NCBI RefSeq assembly: GCF_003403095.1
Contig: NZ_CP031555.1
Coordinates: 3,412,001-3,476,000, forward strand
Direction: 5' to 3'
Length of the DNA: 64,000 nt
Source: Thalassospira indica
GTDB taxonomy: Bacteria > Pseudomonadota > Alphaproteobacteria > Rhodospirillales > Thalassospiraceae
A program made the translations under genes and the position numbers. This document shows, in pieces, positions 1 through 9,013 of the stretch; position 1 is the stretch's first letter, and every line of letters begins with the position of its first letter. The notes below the pieces were generated by a model. The model was not told the DNA's origin, did not search any database, and was given only the letters and a program-made list of their open reading frames with translations.

Positions 1-992
1 ACATTGCCAATCGTATTTGACCCGGCCAGCGATACACCGGCCAGAACACCCGGATGATGGATTTGCAACGTGATCAGAACATCGCGAAACAGGCTGGCGA
101 TCACGTCATTTTGCGCCATCGCGCCGGTGACGATAAACAACCCGCAAAACAGCGCCAGCAAATGCCAGTCAACCCGCCCCAGAACCTGATCGGTCGAGAG
201 ACGACGGCTGAGCAGCAAGGCCCCCACCACCAGAAGCGACCAAAGCGCACGGTCTTCGACAAAGACAAAAATCGCGATCACGGCGATGGTCGCCAAAACC
301 GCCTTGATCAGGATGGTTTTATCAAGCGGGCGAACCGGTTGATCAACTGATCGCGCATTTGCGTTTGCACCTGCCCCTGCAACACTTGTTTGCCCGCGCA
401 TCATCGGGCTTCGCAAAATCACGACATAGACCACGCCAAGTGCCAGGAGTGCGGGCACTGCACAGGCCAGAACAAAGCCGATAAAATCAAGATTGCCAAA
501 CTCTGCAATCATCAGGTTTTGCGGATTACCGATCAGGGTGGCTGCCGATCCGGCATTGGCCGCACACGCCACCGCAATCACATAGGGTTTGGGATCAAGC
601 CCGCGCGCCATCACACCTGTGATCAAAACAGGCGTCACCGCCCAAACCACAACATCATTGGTCAGAAAGGCCGACAGCACCCCGCACATCACGATCACCC
701 CGGCCAGTAGCCCACCCGGCCCGCATTTGAGCGCGGTGATCCGATGCCCGATCCAGTCAAAAAAGCCGCTTGCCGCATATTGTGATGATAACACCATCAA
801 TGTCAGCAACACCGCAAGGGTGGCAAAATCAATCGAGGCCAGCGCGCCATCGCGGTCAACCGCCCCGCTGATCAGCAAGATCACCGCGCCGAACACGGCA
901 ATGCCGGTGCGGTTGATCGCAAGCCACGGCCACCGCCCCAGCGCCATGCCGATATAGACCAGAACAAAAACAACGGCGATCAGCCAATTCAT
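1..992 (-). CDS. SLC13/ArsB-like anion permease, truncated at the window edge
   Basis: Reading the minus strand from an ATG at 992 gives about 330 residues open to the left edge, so the 3' end is missing. The product is a very hydrophobic membrane protein beginning MNWLIAVVFVLVYIGMALG. A GNPQNLMIA motif follows the first set of helices, and a second SN..GN-type motif lies close to the window edge. This two-repeat pattern with GNPQN is typical of the SLC13/ArsB/YbiR ion-transporter superfamily, which moves anions (or sodium in NhaD) across the inner membrane. The substrate cannot be read from the sequence. No operon partner is visible; the next gene starts on the other strand about 590 bp away. 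Confidence 0.8.
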   Translation of the reverse strand, partial: MNWLIAVVFVLVYIGMALGRWPWLAINRTGIAVFGAVILLISGAVDRDGALASIDFATLAVLLTLMVLSSQYAASGFFDWIGHRITALKCGPGGLLAGVIVMCGVLSAFLTNDVVVWAVTPVLITGVMARGLDPKPYVIAVACAANAGSAATLIGNPQNLMIAEFGNLDFIGFVLACAVPALLALGVVYVVILRSPMMRGQTSVAGAGANANARSVDQPVRPLDKTILIKAVLATIAVIAIFVFVEDRALWSLLVVGALLLSRRLSTDQVLGRVDWHLLALFCGLFIVTGAMAQNDVIASLFRDVLITLQIHHPGVLAGVSLAGSNTIGN

Positions 993-1284
993 AAAATGCC
1001 CCCATGACCACGGCGACTGCCGGGTTTCGGATAATGGCTACAGCGCCGCCGGGAAACGGTCAATCGGCTTGATATTCACGTTCGGGTTATGCGCAAATTG
1101 CAATGCCCCATACCGAAATGCGCCAACTGAAATTCTTGCATAGCCTGAACGCGGCCATTTGAGCCATTTTGTGCGCCGCATCACGCGTTCTTCGACGATC
1201 CTGCGATTGTTTCATGACAAAACGGGTGAAAATTTCACTTGCGCGGAAAAAGCAACGGGCGTAAATGCGGACTTGCCCAAAGTC

Positions 1285-1575
1285 GCACGTGCCTGTGGTG
1301 GTCCTGCTTACTGGAACCCGTAGGACTTACTTAAAGCAACGACGGTGTAGGGCTTTTTTGGTCTCAGGTGGCGTCCAAATCCACCGACACTAAAGAGGCA
1401 CACCATCATTGCCCACGTGCGGAACGGGAACTCCCCATTCCATAGCGAGGCAGACTTAACTTCGCAGTTCCGGTTGGCCCCGGGGCTAAACAGCACGCAA
1501 GTAGTCCGCGTCATTGCGCCTCCACCGCGCACACGCATCAGGTACATGCACGCTGCCATATCGTGGAATGGGAGA
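1285..1575 (+). ncRNA. candidate speF-type structured leader of ornithine decarboxylase
   Basis: The roughly 590 bp between the permease and the decarboxylase hold no convincing gene. The 3' half contains several stems: GTCCT 1301-1305 with AGGAC 1322-1326, GGTGG 1367-1371 with CCACC 1381-1385, a GGGAACTCCC hairpin near 1426-1435, and CCGG/CCCCGG arms near 1470-1484. The speF RNA motif is known upstream of ornithine decarboxylase genes in alphaproteobacteria, so position and structure fit it. I recall the family but could not run a covariance model; the boundaries are approximate. The stretch 993-1284 shows nothing I can name. Confidence 0.55.
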
Positions 1576-1583
1576 ACGCCCCA

Positions 1584-2717
1584 ATGGCAACTCAGCGTAT
1601 TATTGATTTTCTCGCACAGAACCGCCCGGAAGGCCCGTGCCTTGTTGTTGACCTCGACGTTGTTCAGCGCAACTACGAGACCTTTACCCGTGCGCTTCCG
1701 AGCTCGCGCATTTTCTATGCCGTCAAAGCAAACCCGGCACCGGAAGTTCTGAGCCTGCTTGCCGATCTTGGCAGCAACTTTGACACCGCATCCGTCCCGG
1801 AAATTGAAATGGCGATGGCCGCTGGTGCAAGCCCTGACCGCATTTCGTTTGGTAACACCATCAAAAAAGAACGCGACATTGCGCGCGCTTTTGAACTCGG
1901 TGTGCGCCTCTATGCGGTTGATTGCGTCGAAGAAGTCGAAAAAATTGCCCGTGTCGCACCGGGTGCGCAGGTTTTCTGCCGCATTCTGACCGACGGCGTT
2001 GGCGCAGAATGGCCGCTGTCGCGCAAATTCGGTTGCGCGCCGTCCATGGCGCTCGAAGTTCTTCAGCATGCCCATCACATGGGTCTGGATGCCTATGGCG
2101 TGTCGTTCCATGTCGGGTCGCAGCAGTGCAACCTTGACGCCTGGGACACTGCCCTTTCGGAAGCATCCTCGATCTTCCGTACCTTGGCGGAAAAAGGCAT
2201 TCACCTTCGCATGGTCAATATGGGTGGGGGCTTCCCGACCCGTTACCTGCGCGACATTCCGGCAACCGAAGCATACGGTGCGGCGATTGTTGATGCGCTT
2301 CACAACCACTTTGGCAATCATATGCCCGAAACCATTATCGAACCGGGCCGTGGCATGGTGGGTGATGCCGGCGTGATCAAAGCCGAGGTTGTTCTGATTT
2401 CGCGCAAACATGCCGACGATCCGGTGCGCTGGGTTTACCTTGATATCGGTAAATTCGGTGGCCTTGCCGAAACCATGGACGAAGCCATTCGTTATCCGAT
2501 CACCACGATCCATGATGGCGGCGAAGTTGCCCCGTGCGTTCTGGCTGGTCCGACCTGTGATTCGGCTGACGTGCTGTATGAAAAGACCCCGTATGACCTG
2601 CCGGTCTCTTTGACCATCGGTGACGAGGTTCTGATCGAGGCAACCGGTGCCTACACCACCACCTATGCATCTGTGGCGTTCAACGGCTTCTCGCCGCTTG
2701 CCGCCTATATCATCTGA
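1584..2717 (+). CDS. ornithine decarboxylase, PLP fold-type III
   Basis: 377 residues, the usual length for the short bacterial/eukaryotic-like ornithine/lysine decarboxylases. The enzyme converts ornithine to putrescine in the cytosol. The PLP lysine is K48 in YAVKANP, followed by SFHVGSQ, the glycine loop GGGFP, EPGRGM for phosphate binding, and GPTCDSADV carrying the active-site cysteine contributed across the dimer. The start is placed at the ATG at 1584 because GGAGA lies nine bases upstream; an in-frame ATG at 1563 lacks this spacing. The preceding structured leader probably regulates it. A GNAT gene follows 23 bp later and is likely co-transcribed. Ornithine rather than lysine specificity is inferred from the leader and overall similarity. 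Confidence 0.88.
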   Translation: MATQRIIDFLAQNRPEGPCLVVDLDVVQRNYETFTRALPSSRIFYAVKANPAPEVLSLLADLGSNFDTASVPEIEMAMAAGASPDRISFGNTIKKERDIARAFELGVRLYAVDCVEEVEKIARVAPGAQVFCRILTDGVGAEWPLSRKFGCAPSMALEVLQHAHHMGLDAYGVSFHVGSQQCNLDAWDTALSEASSIFRTLAEKGIHLRMVNMGGGFPTRYLRDIPATEAYGAAIVDALHNHFGNHMPETIIEPGRGMVGDAGVIKAEVVLISRKHADDPVRWVYLDIGKFGGLAETMDEAIRYPITTIHDGGEVAPCVLAGPTCDSADVLYEKTPYDLPVSLTIGDEVLIEATGAYTTTYASVAFNGFSPLAAYII

Positions 2718-2740
2718 CCCCATTCGGGAAAGATAGGCCA

Positions 2741-3247
2741 ATGATCACAATTGATCGCGAAGGCGCATATTCGCACATTGAACGCGAAAAGCTGCTTGAT
2801 CGCGTCATGGGTCAGGCGCGGTTTCAGAAATCGTCTGAAATCCTGCGCCGTAATCGGCTTCCGGCGGACGGTCTTGCGTTTGTCGCCCACGACGGCAAAC
2901 AAATGATCGGCACCGTCCGGTTGTGGAATGTCAATGCTGGCGATGCAGGGGATGCATTGCTGCTCGGCCCGCTTGCCGTCGACAAGATCTATAGCGGGTC
3001 CGGCGTGGGTGCCGGTCTGGTTTATGCCGCCCTTAATGCGGCACAAGCAGCCGGTCACCGTTCGGTTCTTCTGGTGGGGGATCCGGACTATTACGCGCGC
3101 TTTGGCTTCCATGCGGCCCCCGCAAGCGGGCTTTTGATGCCCGGCCATTTTGACCGTCACCGGTTCCAGGCGGTCCATCTTGGCAACGGCGATGGCTTGA
3201 GTGGTTCAACCGGAATGCTAAGTGCAACCGGGGCCATGATCCACTAA
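2741..3247 (+). CDS. GNAT-family N-acetyltransferase
   Basis: 168 residues with the GNAT core. The central strand reads LLLGPLAV, the acetyl-CoA loop GSGVGAGLVYAAL corresponds to motif A (Q/R-x-x-G-x-G/A), and a late VGDPDYYARFGF segment is typical of YhbS-like members. These enzymes move an acetyl group from acetyl-CoA to an amine. It lies 23 bp behind ornithine decarboxylase on the same strand, so a polyamine or related amine substrate is possible, but that is inference from position only. A strong hairpin terminator follows, closing a two-gene unit. Confidence 0.8.
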   Translation: MITIDREGAYSHIEREKLLDRVMGQARFQKSSEILRRNRLPADGLAFVAHDGKQMIGTVRLWNVNAGDAGDALLLGPLAVDKIYSGSGVGAGLVYAALNAAQAAGHRSVLLVGDPDYYARFGFHAAPASGLLMPGHFDRHRFQAVHLGNGDGLSGSTGMLSATGAMIH

Positions 3248-3266
3248 GACATCAAAGCGATACGAC

Positions 3267-3306
3267 AAAAAAATCCCGGCCCGGGTTTCCCCGGCCGGGA
3301 TTTTTG
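3267..3306. terminator. bidirectional intrinsic terminator
   Basis: Inverted repeat AATCCCGGCC / GGCCGGGATT flanked by an A-run on the left and a T-run on the right. It lies between the GNAT gene and the convergent lipoprotein gene and can end both transcripts. Confidence 0.85.
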
Positions 3307-3329
3307 TTTGTGGGTTTCCGCCGATCAGA

Positions 3330-4904
3330 TCAGCAGGCCTTTTCCGACAACCAGCCAATAAACACGCCATCCTGTTCAAGGCGTTCATGGGCAAAGCATT
3401 CGCCGCCGGGATAGGCGCTAGTTGCCGGGGTGTAGCGCACAACGTCTTCGCCGGGCAGAATGTTGGTCGTGGTTTCGACCTGTTCGGTATGGGCGGTGCC
3501 CATACCATCGGAAGTGACGAGACAGTCATAACGACCACCATTGCCATTGATGGTCCGGACACCGACCATGCCATGATCCATCGGCCAAGCTTTCAGCACC
3601 GACACCAGATCACCGGGATTTTTGGCAAGGCAGGCCGTGATGGCGGGCATCATGTCATCGAAATAGCGCGTCCAGACGCCATCGCCCTGTCTTTTGAGCT
3701 CGGCAACCGAGACCACCGGGAAATCGCCCGGCGCAAGGGCAAGGCTCGCGGCCTCGACCGGCATGGATGAAACGGCGCAATGGAAATCGCCCGACGGCGT
3801 TGTCCAGATTGCATCAGCCCCCTTGCCCCGCAATTCATATATGTCATTGCCATAGCCATAACCCGAACCGGTCGGCATCTGTGCCAGACTGATCGGTTCG
3901 CGGCCGCGCATTTCGACAATGGCGCGTTCCGCGCCATGATCAAATGTCACGGCAAACCGGCTTTGATCATCGCAGATAAACAATTCCGGGCCAGTCATCG
4001 GATCCGGGGTGCTGTTAAGCTGGCTTAACATCGCCTCGATCCGGCTGAGCGCCACCTTGCTTTGTGATAATGCGCCGCTGATTTCATGTTCATCGGGCTG
4101 ACTGGATGTGCCGTTTACAGTTTTGGTGCCACTTGAAAAGCGCCCCTGGGCGAAATCAAGTGTCAGGGTGTAATGCAGCGGTGCGTCGCTTTCTGCCCCG
4201 CCGTAATTGACCCGTTTGGCGTCCTCGGCAAAGCGCAGCAGTTGGCCATTGCGGTAATAGAGCTTGACGTCGCTTGATCCGTAATCACCAAGATCGCGAT
4301 GTTCATCAACCAGAAGCGGTTCGCCATCCGTCGTGACATAGGCCTTATAGGTCACGGTGTGGTCGGATGCCGAATACTGGCCGGGAATAACGCGCATGTC
4401 GGCCAGTTTGGCCTCGATCGCTGCGATGTCGTCAGGCACATCCGACCCATCGCCGTTACGCGCACCGTCACCCTGAACGCGCGGCACCTGGCGAACGACG
4501 ATATCAACGTCACTTGGCGCACCACGGGTCAGGACCGGGTAGCTTTGATCATTGCGAAACAGAAGATCGCCATTGGCATTGACGATTTTGGCTTCCAACG
4601 CATAGCTGTGCTTGGGATCGATATCATCAAGATCATAGGGCAGGATGAAAACCATCGGCGGGTTTGCCACCGGCTGGCGCAGCGATGCGATTTCCACCGA
4701 TGGCGCGTCAGCGCGCGAGACATCAAGCAACCGCACGACAAGGAAAGTATTATCCGGCGAAAGTGCGATCCGTTCACGGTAACTGACCGATCCGGTGACG
4801 CTGTTGCTTGGTGATTGCAGGGCGGCACAGCCCGACAATATTGCGACCATGCCAAAGGCAATAAGCGCCCTTGCCCACATGGTTGCGGCGGTAACAGGTT
4901 TCAT
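3330..4904 (-). CDS. large YbaY-domain lipoprotein
   Basis: 524 residues from the ATG at 4904. The N-terminus MKPVTAATMWARALIAFG leads into a lipobox (ILSGC), so the protein should be a lipoprotein. An in-frame upstream start at 5009 would bury this signal and was rejected. Residues of about 35-130 (VTGSVSYRERIALSPDNTFL, VRLLDVSRAD, VFILPYDLDDID) match the YbaY-type small lipoprotein domain. YbaY proteins are normally under 200 residues, so the long C-terminal extension is unusual. The extension contains regions resembling META/heat-shock-type lipoprotein repeats (FSSGTKTVNG, KVALSRIEAMLSQLN) and many cysteines near the end, but I do not recognise its function. Confidence 0.7.
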   Translation of the reverse strand: MKPVTAATMWARALIAFGMVAILSGCAALQSPSNSVTGSVSYRERIALSPDNTFLVVRLLDVSRADAPSVEIASLRQPVANPPMVFILPYDLDDIDPKHSYALEAKIVNANGDLLFRNDQSYPVLTRGAPSDVDIVVRQVPRVQGDGARNGDGSDVPDDIAAIEAKLADMRVIPGQYSASDHTVTYKAYVTTDGEPLLVDEHRDLGDYGSSDVKLYYRNGQLLRFAEDAKRVNYGGAESDAPLHYTLTLDFAQGRFSSGTKTVNGTSSQPDEHEISGALSQSKVALSRIEAMLSQLNSTPDPMTGPELFICDDQSRFAVTFDHGAERAIVEMRGREPISLAQMPTGSGYGYGNDIYELRGKGADAIWTTPSGDFHCAVSSMPVEAASLALAPGDFPVVSVAELKRQGDGVWTRYFDDMMPAITACLAKNPGDLVSVLKAWPMDHGMVGVRTINGNGGRYDCLVTSDGMGTAHTEQVETTTNILPGEDVVRYTPATSAYPGGECFAHERLEQDGVFIGWLSEKAC

Positions 4905-5085
4905 TTTAACCCCGGCTTGCTCGTATTTTTGGTGATGTGTTCTGCCACCACATAATGGTGACGCCAAACATACTGAAAACCAAGGCCAAAAATGGGCAAA
5001 TCGCGCCAATTTCCCGATTTAGGGCACCCAAGGGGCTGTTTGGCGCGATTTGCGTGTAAGGCGATGCAATCCTGACGAAAAAAGC

Positions 5086-5976
5086 CTAGCCGGCAAACGG
5101 GTGGCACAATTGGCCGGCAACCTCTGTGCGGATCGACAGCAGCGCGCCTTCAAGGTCATTGCCATTGCCGTCCAACCCGACCGCGGCCGAGGTGATATAA
5201 AGCGTCTTGAGGTCCGGACCACCAAACACGCAACTGGTCGGTTGGGTTAGTGGCAGTTCGATGATGCGATCAACACTGCCATCCGGCGCAAAGCGGATAA
5301 GGCATCCCCCGCCCCACCGTGCATTCCAGATATAGCCATCGGCATCCATCGCCGAGCCATCCATATTGCCGCGATCCTGCGGGCCAAAGAAAACCTTGGG
5401 ATTGGATGGCACGCCGGTTTTCATATCAAAGTCATAGACATTGAGCGTGTTGGTGATGGTATCGCCAAAGAACATCTTTGTGCCATCGGCCGACCACAAC
5501 AGCGTGTTGGAAATCCCGATATTTTCGCCAAAACGCGATGTCTCGCCGTCCGCCGTGACACAGTTCAGCGTCCCGGTGGAAATGGTGACCGGCAGGTCTT
5601 CGCCATTCGGCCCGATATTGTTTTGCATGGTCCCGATCCAGAACCGGCCCATCGGATCGACCCGGCTTTCATTTGATCGGTTGCCCGGGTGATCGCCATC
5701 GGGGGCGACAAACGGGGTGGTTTTGCCACTGTCGGGATCAAGAAAGGCCAACCCGTCGGCAAGGGCTACCAGAAGCCCGCCCTTTTGCCGCGGCACGATG
5801 GCAGCAACCGGCTGATCAAATACCCAGCTGCGCGATCCGCCATCATCAGGGCGGAGCGCATAGGCCGTCTTTCCGACGATATCGACCCAGTACAGAACGC
5901 CATCGTCGGCGTCCCAATGCGGGCCTTCCCCCAGTGTGCATCGCAGATTTGGCAAAACGGTTTTTACGTTAGACAT
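5086..5976 (-). CDS. SMP-30/gluconolactonase/LRE-family protein
   Basis: 296 residues of the six-bladed beta-propeller SMP-30 family, whose members hydrolyse sugar lactones with a divalent metal. Hallmarks are LGEGPHWDADDGVLYWVDI (metal-binding Glu near residue 17), NESRVDPMGRFWIGTM, ISNTLLWSADGTKMFFGDT and NMDGSAMDADGYIWNARW. There is no signal peptide, so it should be cytosolic. It stands alone between the lipoprotein and the iron genes, so its substrate is not suggested by neighbours. A second family member with a sugar-acid context lies at 23723-24637. The start ATG at 5976 precedes a normal family N-terminus. Confidence 0.88.
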   Translation of the reverse strand: MSNVKTVLPNLRCTLGEGPHWDADDGVLYWVDIVGKTAYALRPDDGGSRSWVFDQPVAAIVPRQKGGLLVALADGLAFLDPDSGKTTPFVAPDGDHPGNRSNESRVDPMGRFWIGTMQNNIGPNGEDLPVTISTGTLNCVTADGETSRFGENIGISNTLLWSADGTKMFFGDTITNTLNVYDFDMKTGVPSNPKVFFGPQDRGNMDGSAMDADGYIWNARWGGGCLIRFAPDGSVDRIIELPLTQPTSCVFGGPDLKTLYITSAAVGLDGNGNDLEGALLSIRTEVAGQLCHPFAG

Positions 5977-6280
5977 GGGTTCTCCCTGATCGCGGCGCGT
6001 CTGTTTTGGCGCCTTGTAATTGTATGATCATTCTTATCGCGGCAAACCGCGCGTTGCGATCAAAATTATAAGCTTTCATTGCTAACCGGAATGGTGCCCG
6101 CTGAAAAGTAATTTTATATGATGATTGGATGAGCCGCTTTAATTTTCCGCGGGCTGCAATCGCAACTCGGTTGCATTTAGAGAAAGTAATTGATAAGCAT
6201 TCTCAGATCTTACAGCGCGCCTGCTTGCCACGATCCGGCGATGGCGCAGTTTCCATTTCCCGGCGCATGAGTTTCCGTCC
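5977..6280. promoter_or_regulatory. divergent intergenic region ahead of the iron ABC operon
   Basis: 304 bp between two divergently transcribed genes. It is A+T-rich near 6010-6120. The only element I can support is the Fur-type site listed separately; no RNA or small gene is convincing. Confidence 0.5.
6191..6205 (+). promoter_or_regulatory. Fur box upstream of iron ABC transporter
   Basis: TGATAAGCATTCTCA matches the 7-1-7 Fur consensus TGATAATNATTATCA at 12 of 14 positions. It lies about 75 bp before the ABC ATPase start and would give iron repression. Confidence 0.7.
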
Positions 6281-7057
6281 ATGTTCGACCTGAAAGACGT
6301 CGCGTTCAAAAGTGATGGCAAAAAGCCAAAGACGCTGCTTGAGAACATCACGGTCGGCTTTCCGACCGGGGCGTTCAGCGCGATTGTCGGCCATAACGGA
6401 TCGGGCAAAAGCACGCTGATCAAGCTTCTGGCGCGCAAAAACAAACCGGCATCCGGGGCCATCGCACTCGACGGGCAGGACCTTGCCGATCATGGCACGC
6501 GCGATTTCGCCCGCAAGGTGGCCTACCTTCCGCAAAACCCGGTTGTCCCGCCGCATTTGAGTGTCCGCGAACTGGTGGCCTTTGGCCGCTATCCATGGCG
6601 CGGCGCGTTTGGCCGCTATCGCGACGAAGACCACGCCAAGATCGATCGGGCGATGGAACTAACCCACGTGACGGAGTTTTCCGACCGGCTGGTCGCAAGC
6701 CTTTCGGGTGGGGAACGCCAACGGGTCTGGCTTGCGATGTTGCTGGCTCAGGATGCGCCGGTTTTGCTGCTTGATGAGCCGACCTCGGCCCTTGATGTCG
6801 GTCATCAGCGCGACATTTTGCAACTGGTCGCCAACCTTAAGGACCAGAACAATCTGACCGTGATTGCCGTCTTGCATGACATCGACATGGTCGGGCGTTT
6901 TGCCGATCACATTCTGGCGCTGCGCGGCGGGCGGACCTGCTGGCAGGGCACGCCGCACGATTTCATGAATGGCGATACGCTGCGCGACATTTTCCAGACC
7001 GATATCAACGTCATCAAACTCAGCAATCCGGACCGCTTCATAAGCTATGTCGCCTAG
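6281..7057 (+). CDS. iron-siderophore ABC transporter ATP-binding protein
   Basis: 258-residue ABC ATPase of the FepC/FhuC group. Walker A is GHNGSGKST at residues 37-45, the signature is LSGGERQRVW, Walker B is VLLLDEPTSALD, and the switch His lies in VLHDIDM. It powers import of ferric siderophore through the inner-membrane permease. It is the first gene of a four-gene operon with two binding proteins and a fused permease, and has a Fur box upstream. The length is normal for the family. The siderophore type (hydroxamate or catecholate) is not decided by the sequence. Confidence 0.92.
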   Translation: MFDLKDVAFKSDGKKPKTLLENITVGFPTGAFSAIVGHNGSGKSTLIKLLARKNKPASGAIALDGQDLADHGTRDFARKVAYLPQNPVVPPHLSVRELVAFGRYPWRGAFGRYRDEDHAKIDRAMELTHVTEFSDRLVASLSGGERQRVWLAMLLAQDAPVLLLDEPTSALDVGHQRDILQLVANLKDQNNLTVIAVLHDIDMVGRFADHILALRGGRTCWQGTPHDFMNGDTLRDIFQTDINVIKLSNPDRFISYVA

Positions 7058-7099
7058 CTGCTTGCGCACGGCTCCACATCAACAGGGATCAGGGAAATC

Positions 7100-8065
7100 A
7101 TGACATCAAAACCTTGGATTGGCAGCGTTGCAGCGCGCCTTTTACTTGTCGCCGGAACGCTTGGTGCATTTGTTACGACACAGCCCGCGATGGCCGAGGA
7201 AACCTTTACCCATGAACTGGGTGACGTCACGCTTGATACCCACCCGACCCGCTTTGCGGTTTCCAACTGGGCCCTGACAGAAAGCCTGATCGCGCTGGGC
7301 ATTGATCCGGTGGCGATCCCGGAGGCCGAAGGATACCGCGCCTGGGTGGTGGAACCCAAACTGCCCGAAAGCTTCACCGATCTCGGCACCCGCCGCGAAC
7401 CAAACTTTGAAGCCCTGCGCGATGCCAAGCCGGATGCCATCCTGATCAGCACCGATGTCGCCATGGCCCATGAAAAACTGTCTGGCTATGCACCGACATT
7501 TGTCTATTCGATCTATAATACCGGCAATGACGAACCCGCGATTGACCGGGCCGAAACCCTGTTGCGCAATATCGCCAAACTGGCCGGTAAACCGGACGCC
7601 GCCGAGGACGTCATTGCATCGGTCAATGCCCGGATCGAAGCCGCCGCCAAGCGCATCCGCGATCATGTCGGCGACGATGCGAAATTCGCCGTTGTTCGCA
7701 TTCTTGATGAGTCGCATTTCCGCATTCATGGCAAGACATCGCTGTTTGGCTCCGTGCTTGGCCGCATGGGTTTTGCCAACGCATGGGGCGGGGATGTGAA
7801 TGGCTGGGCGTTTCATAATGGCGATGTGTCAGATCTGGCAAAGATGGGCGATGTGCAGTTCGCCTATGTCGAGCCGATCGCACCGACCACGCGCGAAACC
7901 CTGTTTAATTCCGTGATCTGGAAAGCCATGCCGTTTGCGCGCAACGACCATGTCCATGCCATCCCGGCAAGCTGGACCTTTGGCGGGGTATTGTCCGCAG
8001 CACGCTTTGCCGAATTGCTGGCCGACGCGGTTACGAATACTGACACCGCCGCAAGCGGTTCGTAA
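7100..8065 (+). CDS. siderophore-binding periplasmic protein, FhuD/BtuF type, copy 1
   Basis: 321 residues with a Sec signal peptide (VAARLLLVAGTLGAFVTT then AMAEE). The fold is the single-helix-backbone class III binding protein used for siderophores and cobalamin. Typical blocks are RFAVSNWALTESLIALGIDP, DLGTRREPNFEALRDAKPDA and the late GGVLSAARFAELLADAV. It would carry ferric siderophore to the permease encoded two genes downstream. A paralogue follows after only 12 bp. Both share the order ALGIDP/ALGLDP, DLG.R..PN.EALR.AKPD and GGV.S..RFA, so this is a tandem duplication with divergence. Confidence 0.88.
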   Translation: MTSKPWIGSVAARLLLVAGTLGAFVTTQPAMAEETFTHELGDVTLDTHPTRFAVSNWALTESLIALGIDPVAIPEAEGYRAWVVEPKLPESFTDLGTRREPNFEALRDAKPDAILISTDVAMAHEKLSGYAPTFVYSIYNTGNDEPAIDRAETLLRNIAKLAGKPDAAEDVIASVNARIEAAAKRIRDHVGDDAKFAVVRILDESHFRIHGKTSLFGSVLGRMGFANAWGGDVNGWAFHNGDVSDLAKMGDVQFAYVEPIAPTTRETLFNSVIWKAMPFARNDHVHAIPASWTFGGVLSAARFAELLADAVTNTDTAASGS

Positions 8066-8077
8066 GGGACATCTGGC

Positions 8078-9013
8078 ATGAACATCCTTCGCGCGCTTGT
8101 CTGGCCGGTTTTGCTGTGTGTTGCCCTGATCGGTGCAGATGCGTCAACCGCCATCGCCGATCCGATCGAGATCGAACATGAACGCGGCACTTTGCGCCTT
8201 GATAGCCCGGCCACGCGGGTGGCGACCATCAACTGGGCCTTTACCGAAAGCATCATTGCCCTTGGCCTTGATCCGGTCGCCATTGCCGACCCGCAAGATT
8301 ATGTCGAATGGGTTGCCAAGCCTGACCTTCCAGACAGCTTCGTTGACCTTGGCCAGCGTTCATCGCCCAATATGGAGGCGCTCCGTGCGGCGAAGCCGGA
8401 TCTGATCATTTCGGTTCCGGATCTCGGAATGTCATACGAAAAGCTGGCCGAGATTGCGCCGGTTCTGGAACTGCAGTTGTTTGATGGCAAGCGCCCCGCG
8501 TTTGAAACCGCGCGCGAAGTGTTTGGCAAAATCGCCAAGGCCACCGGGCGCGAGGCAGAGGCCAAAGCATATCTTGCCGATATTGATCAGGAATTGGTCA
8601 GGTATGGCGACCGCATCAAAACAGCCATCGGCCCCGATCAGACAATCAATGTTGTGTTCTTCTTTGATGAAAGCAATGTCGGGATCTTTGCCGATATCTC
8701 GCTGCCCGGTTCGGTGATGACGGCAATGGGCGTGCCGGTCGCCTATGACGGGGAGGTTAACAAGTGGGGCTTTGGCCGCGGCGGGCTGGAGATTCTTGCC
8801 CCCTATGCCAAGGAAACGCTGGTCTATACCAATCCGGTGCCCGAAATTGTGCTGGATAAACTTCTGGATTCCCCGATCTGGAAGGTGATGGATTTCACGC
8901 GAAACAACCGGGTTTATGAATTGCCGGTGGTGTGGGCTTATGGCGGGGTACCGTCCGGGCTTCGTTTTGCCAAACTCCTGACCGAGACCATTGAAAACGG
9001 CCCGCAACAATGA
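8078..9013 (+). CDS. siderophore-binding periplasmic protein, FhuD/BtuF type, copy 2
   Basis: 311 residues, with signal peptide (LVWPVLLCVALIGADASTA, cleavage near AIADP). It shares the motif order of the preceding gene, for example ATINWAFTESIIALGLDP, DLGQRSSPNMEALRAAKPD and WAYGGVPSGLRFAKLL. The last four bases overlap the permease start (ATGA), which points to translational coupling with the permease. Carrying two binding proteins for one permease would let the importer accept two related ligands; this is inference. FhuD versus FepB type is not resolved. Confidence 0.88.
   Translation: MNILRALVWPVLLCVALIGADASTAIADPIEIEHERGTLRLDSPATRVATINWAFTESIIALGLDPVAIADPQDYVEWVAKPDLPDSFVDLGQRSSPNMEALRAAKPDLIISVPDLGMSYEKLAEIAPVLELQLFDGKRPAFETAREVFGKIAKATGREAEAKAYLADIDQELVRYGDRIKTAIGPDQTINVVFFFDESNVGIFADISLPGSVMTAMGVPVAYDGEVNKWGFGRGGLEILAPYAKETLVYTNPVPEIVLDKLLDSPIWKVMDFTRNNRVYELPVVWAYGGVPSGLRFAKLLTETIENGPQQ

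Noticed and set aside
1308..2741. 477-codon open frame antisense to ornithine decarboxylase
   Set aside because: Its residues are the complement of a well-conserved decarboxylase; there is no ribosome site and no family features.
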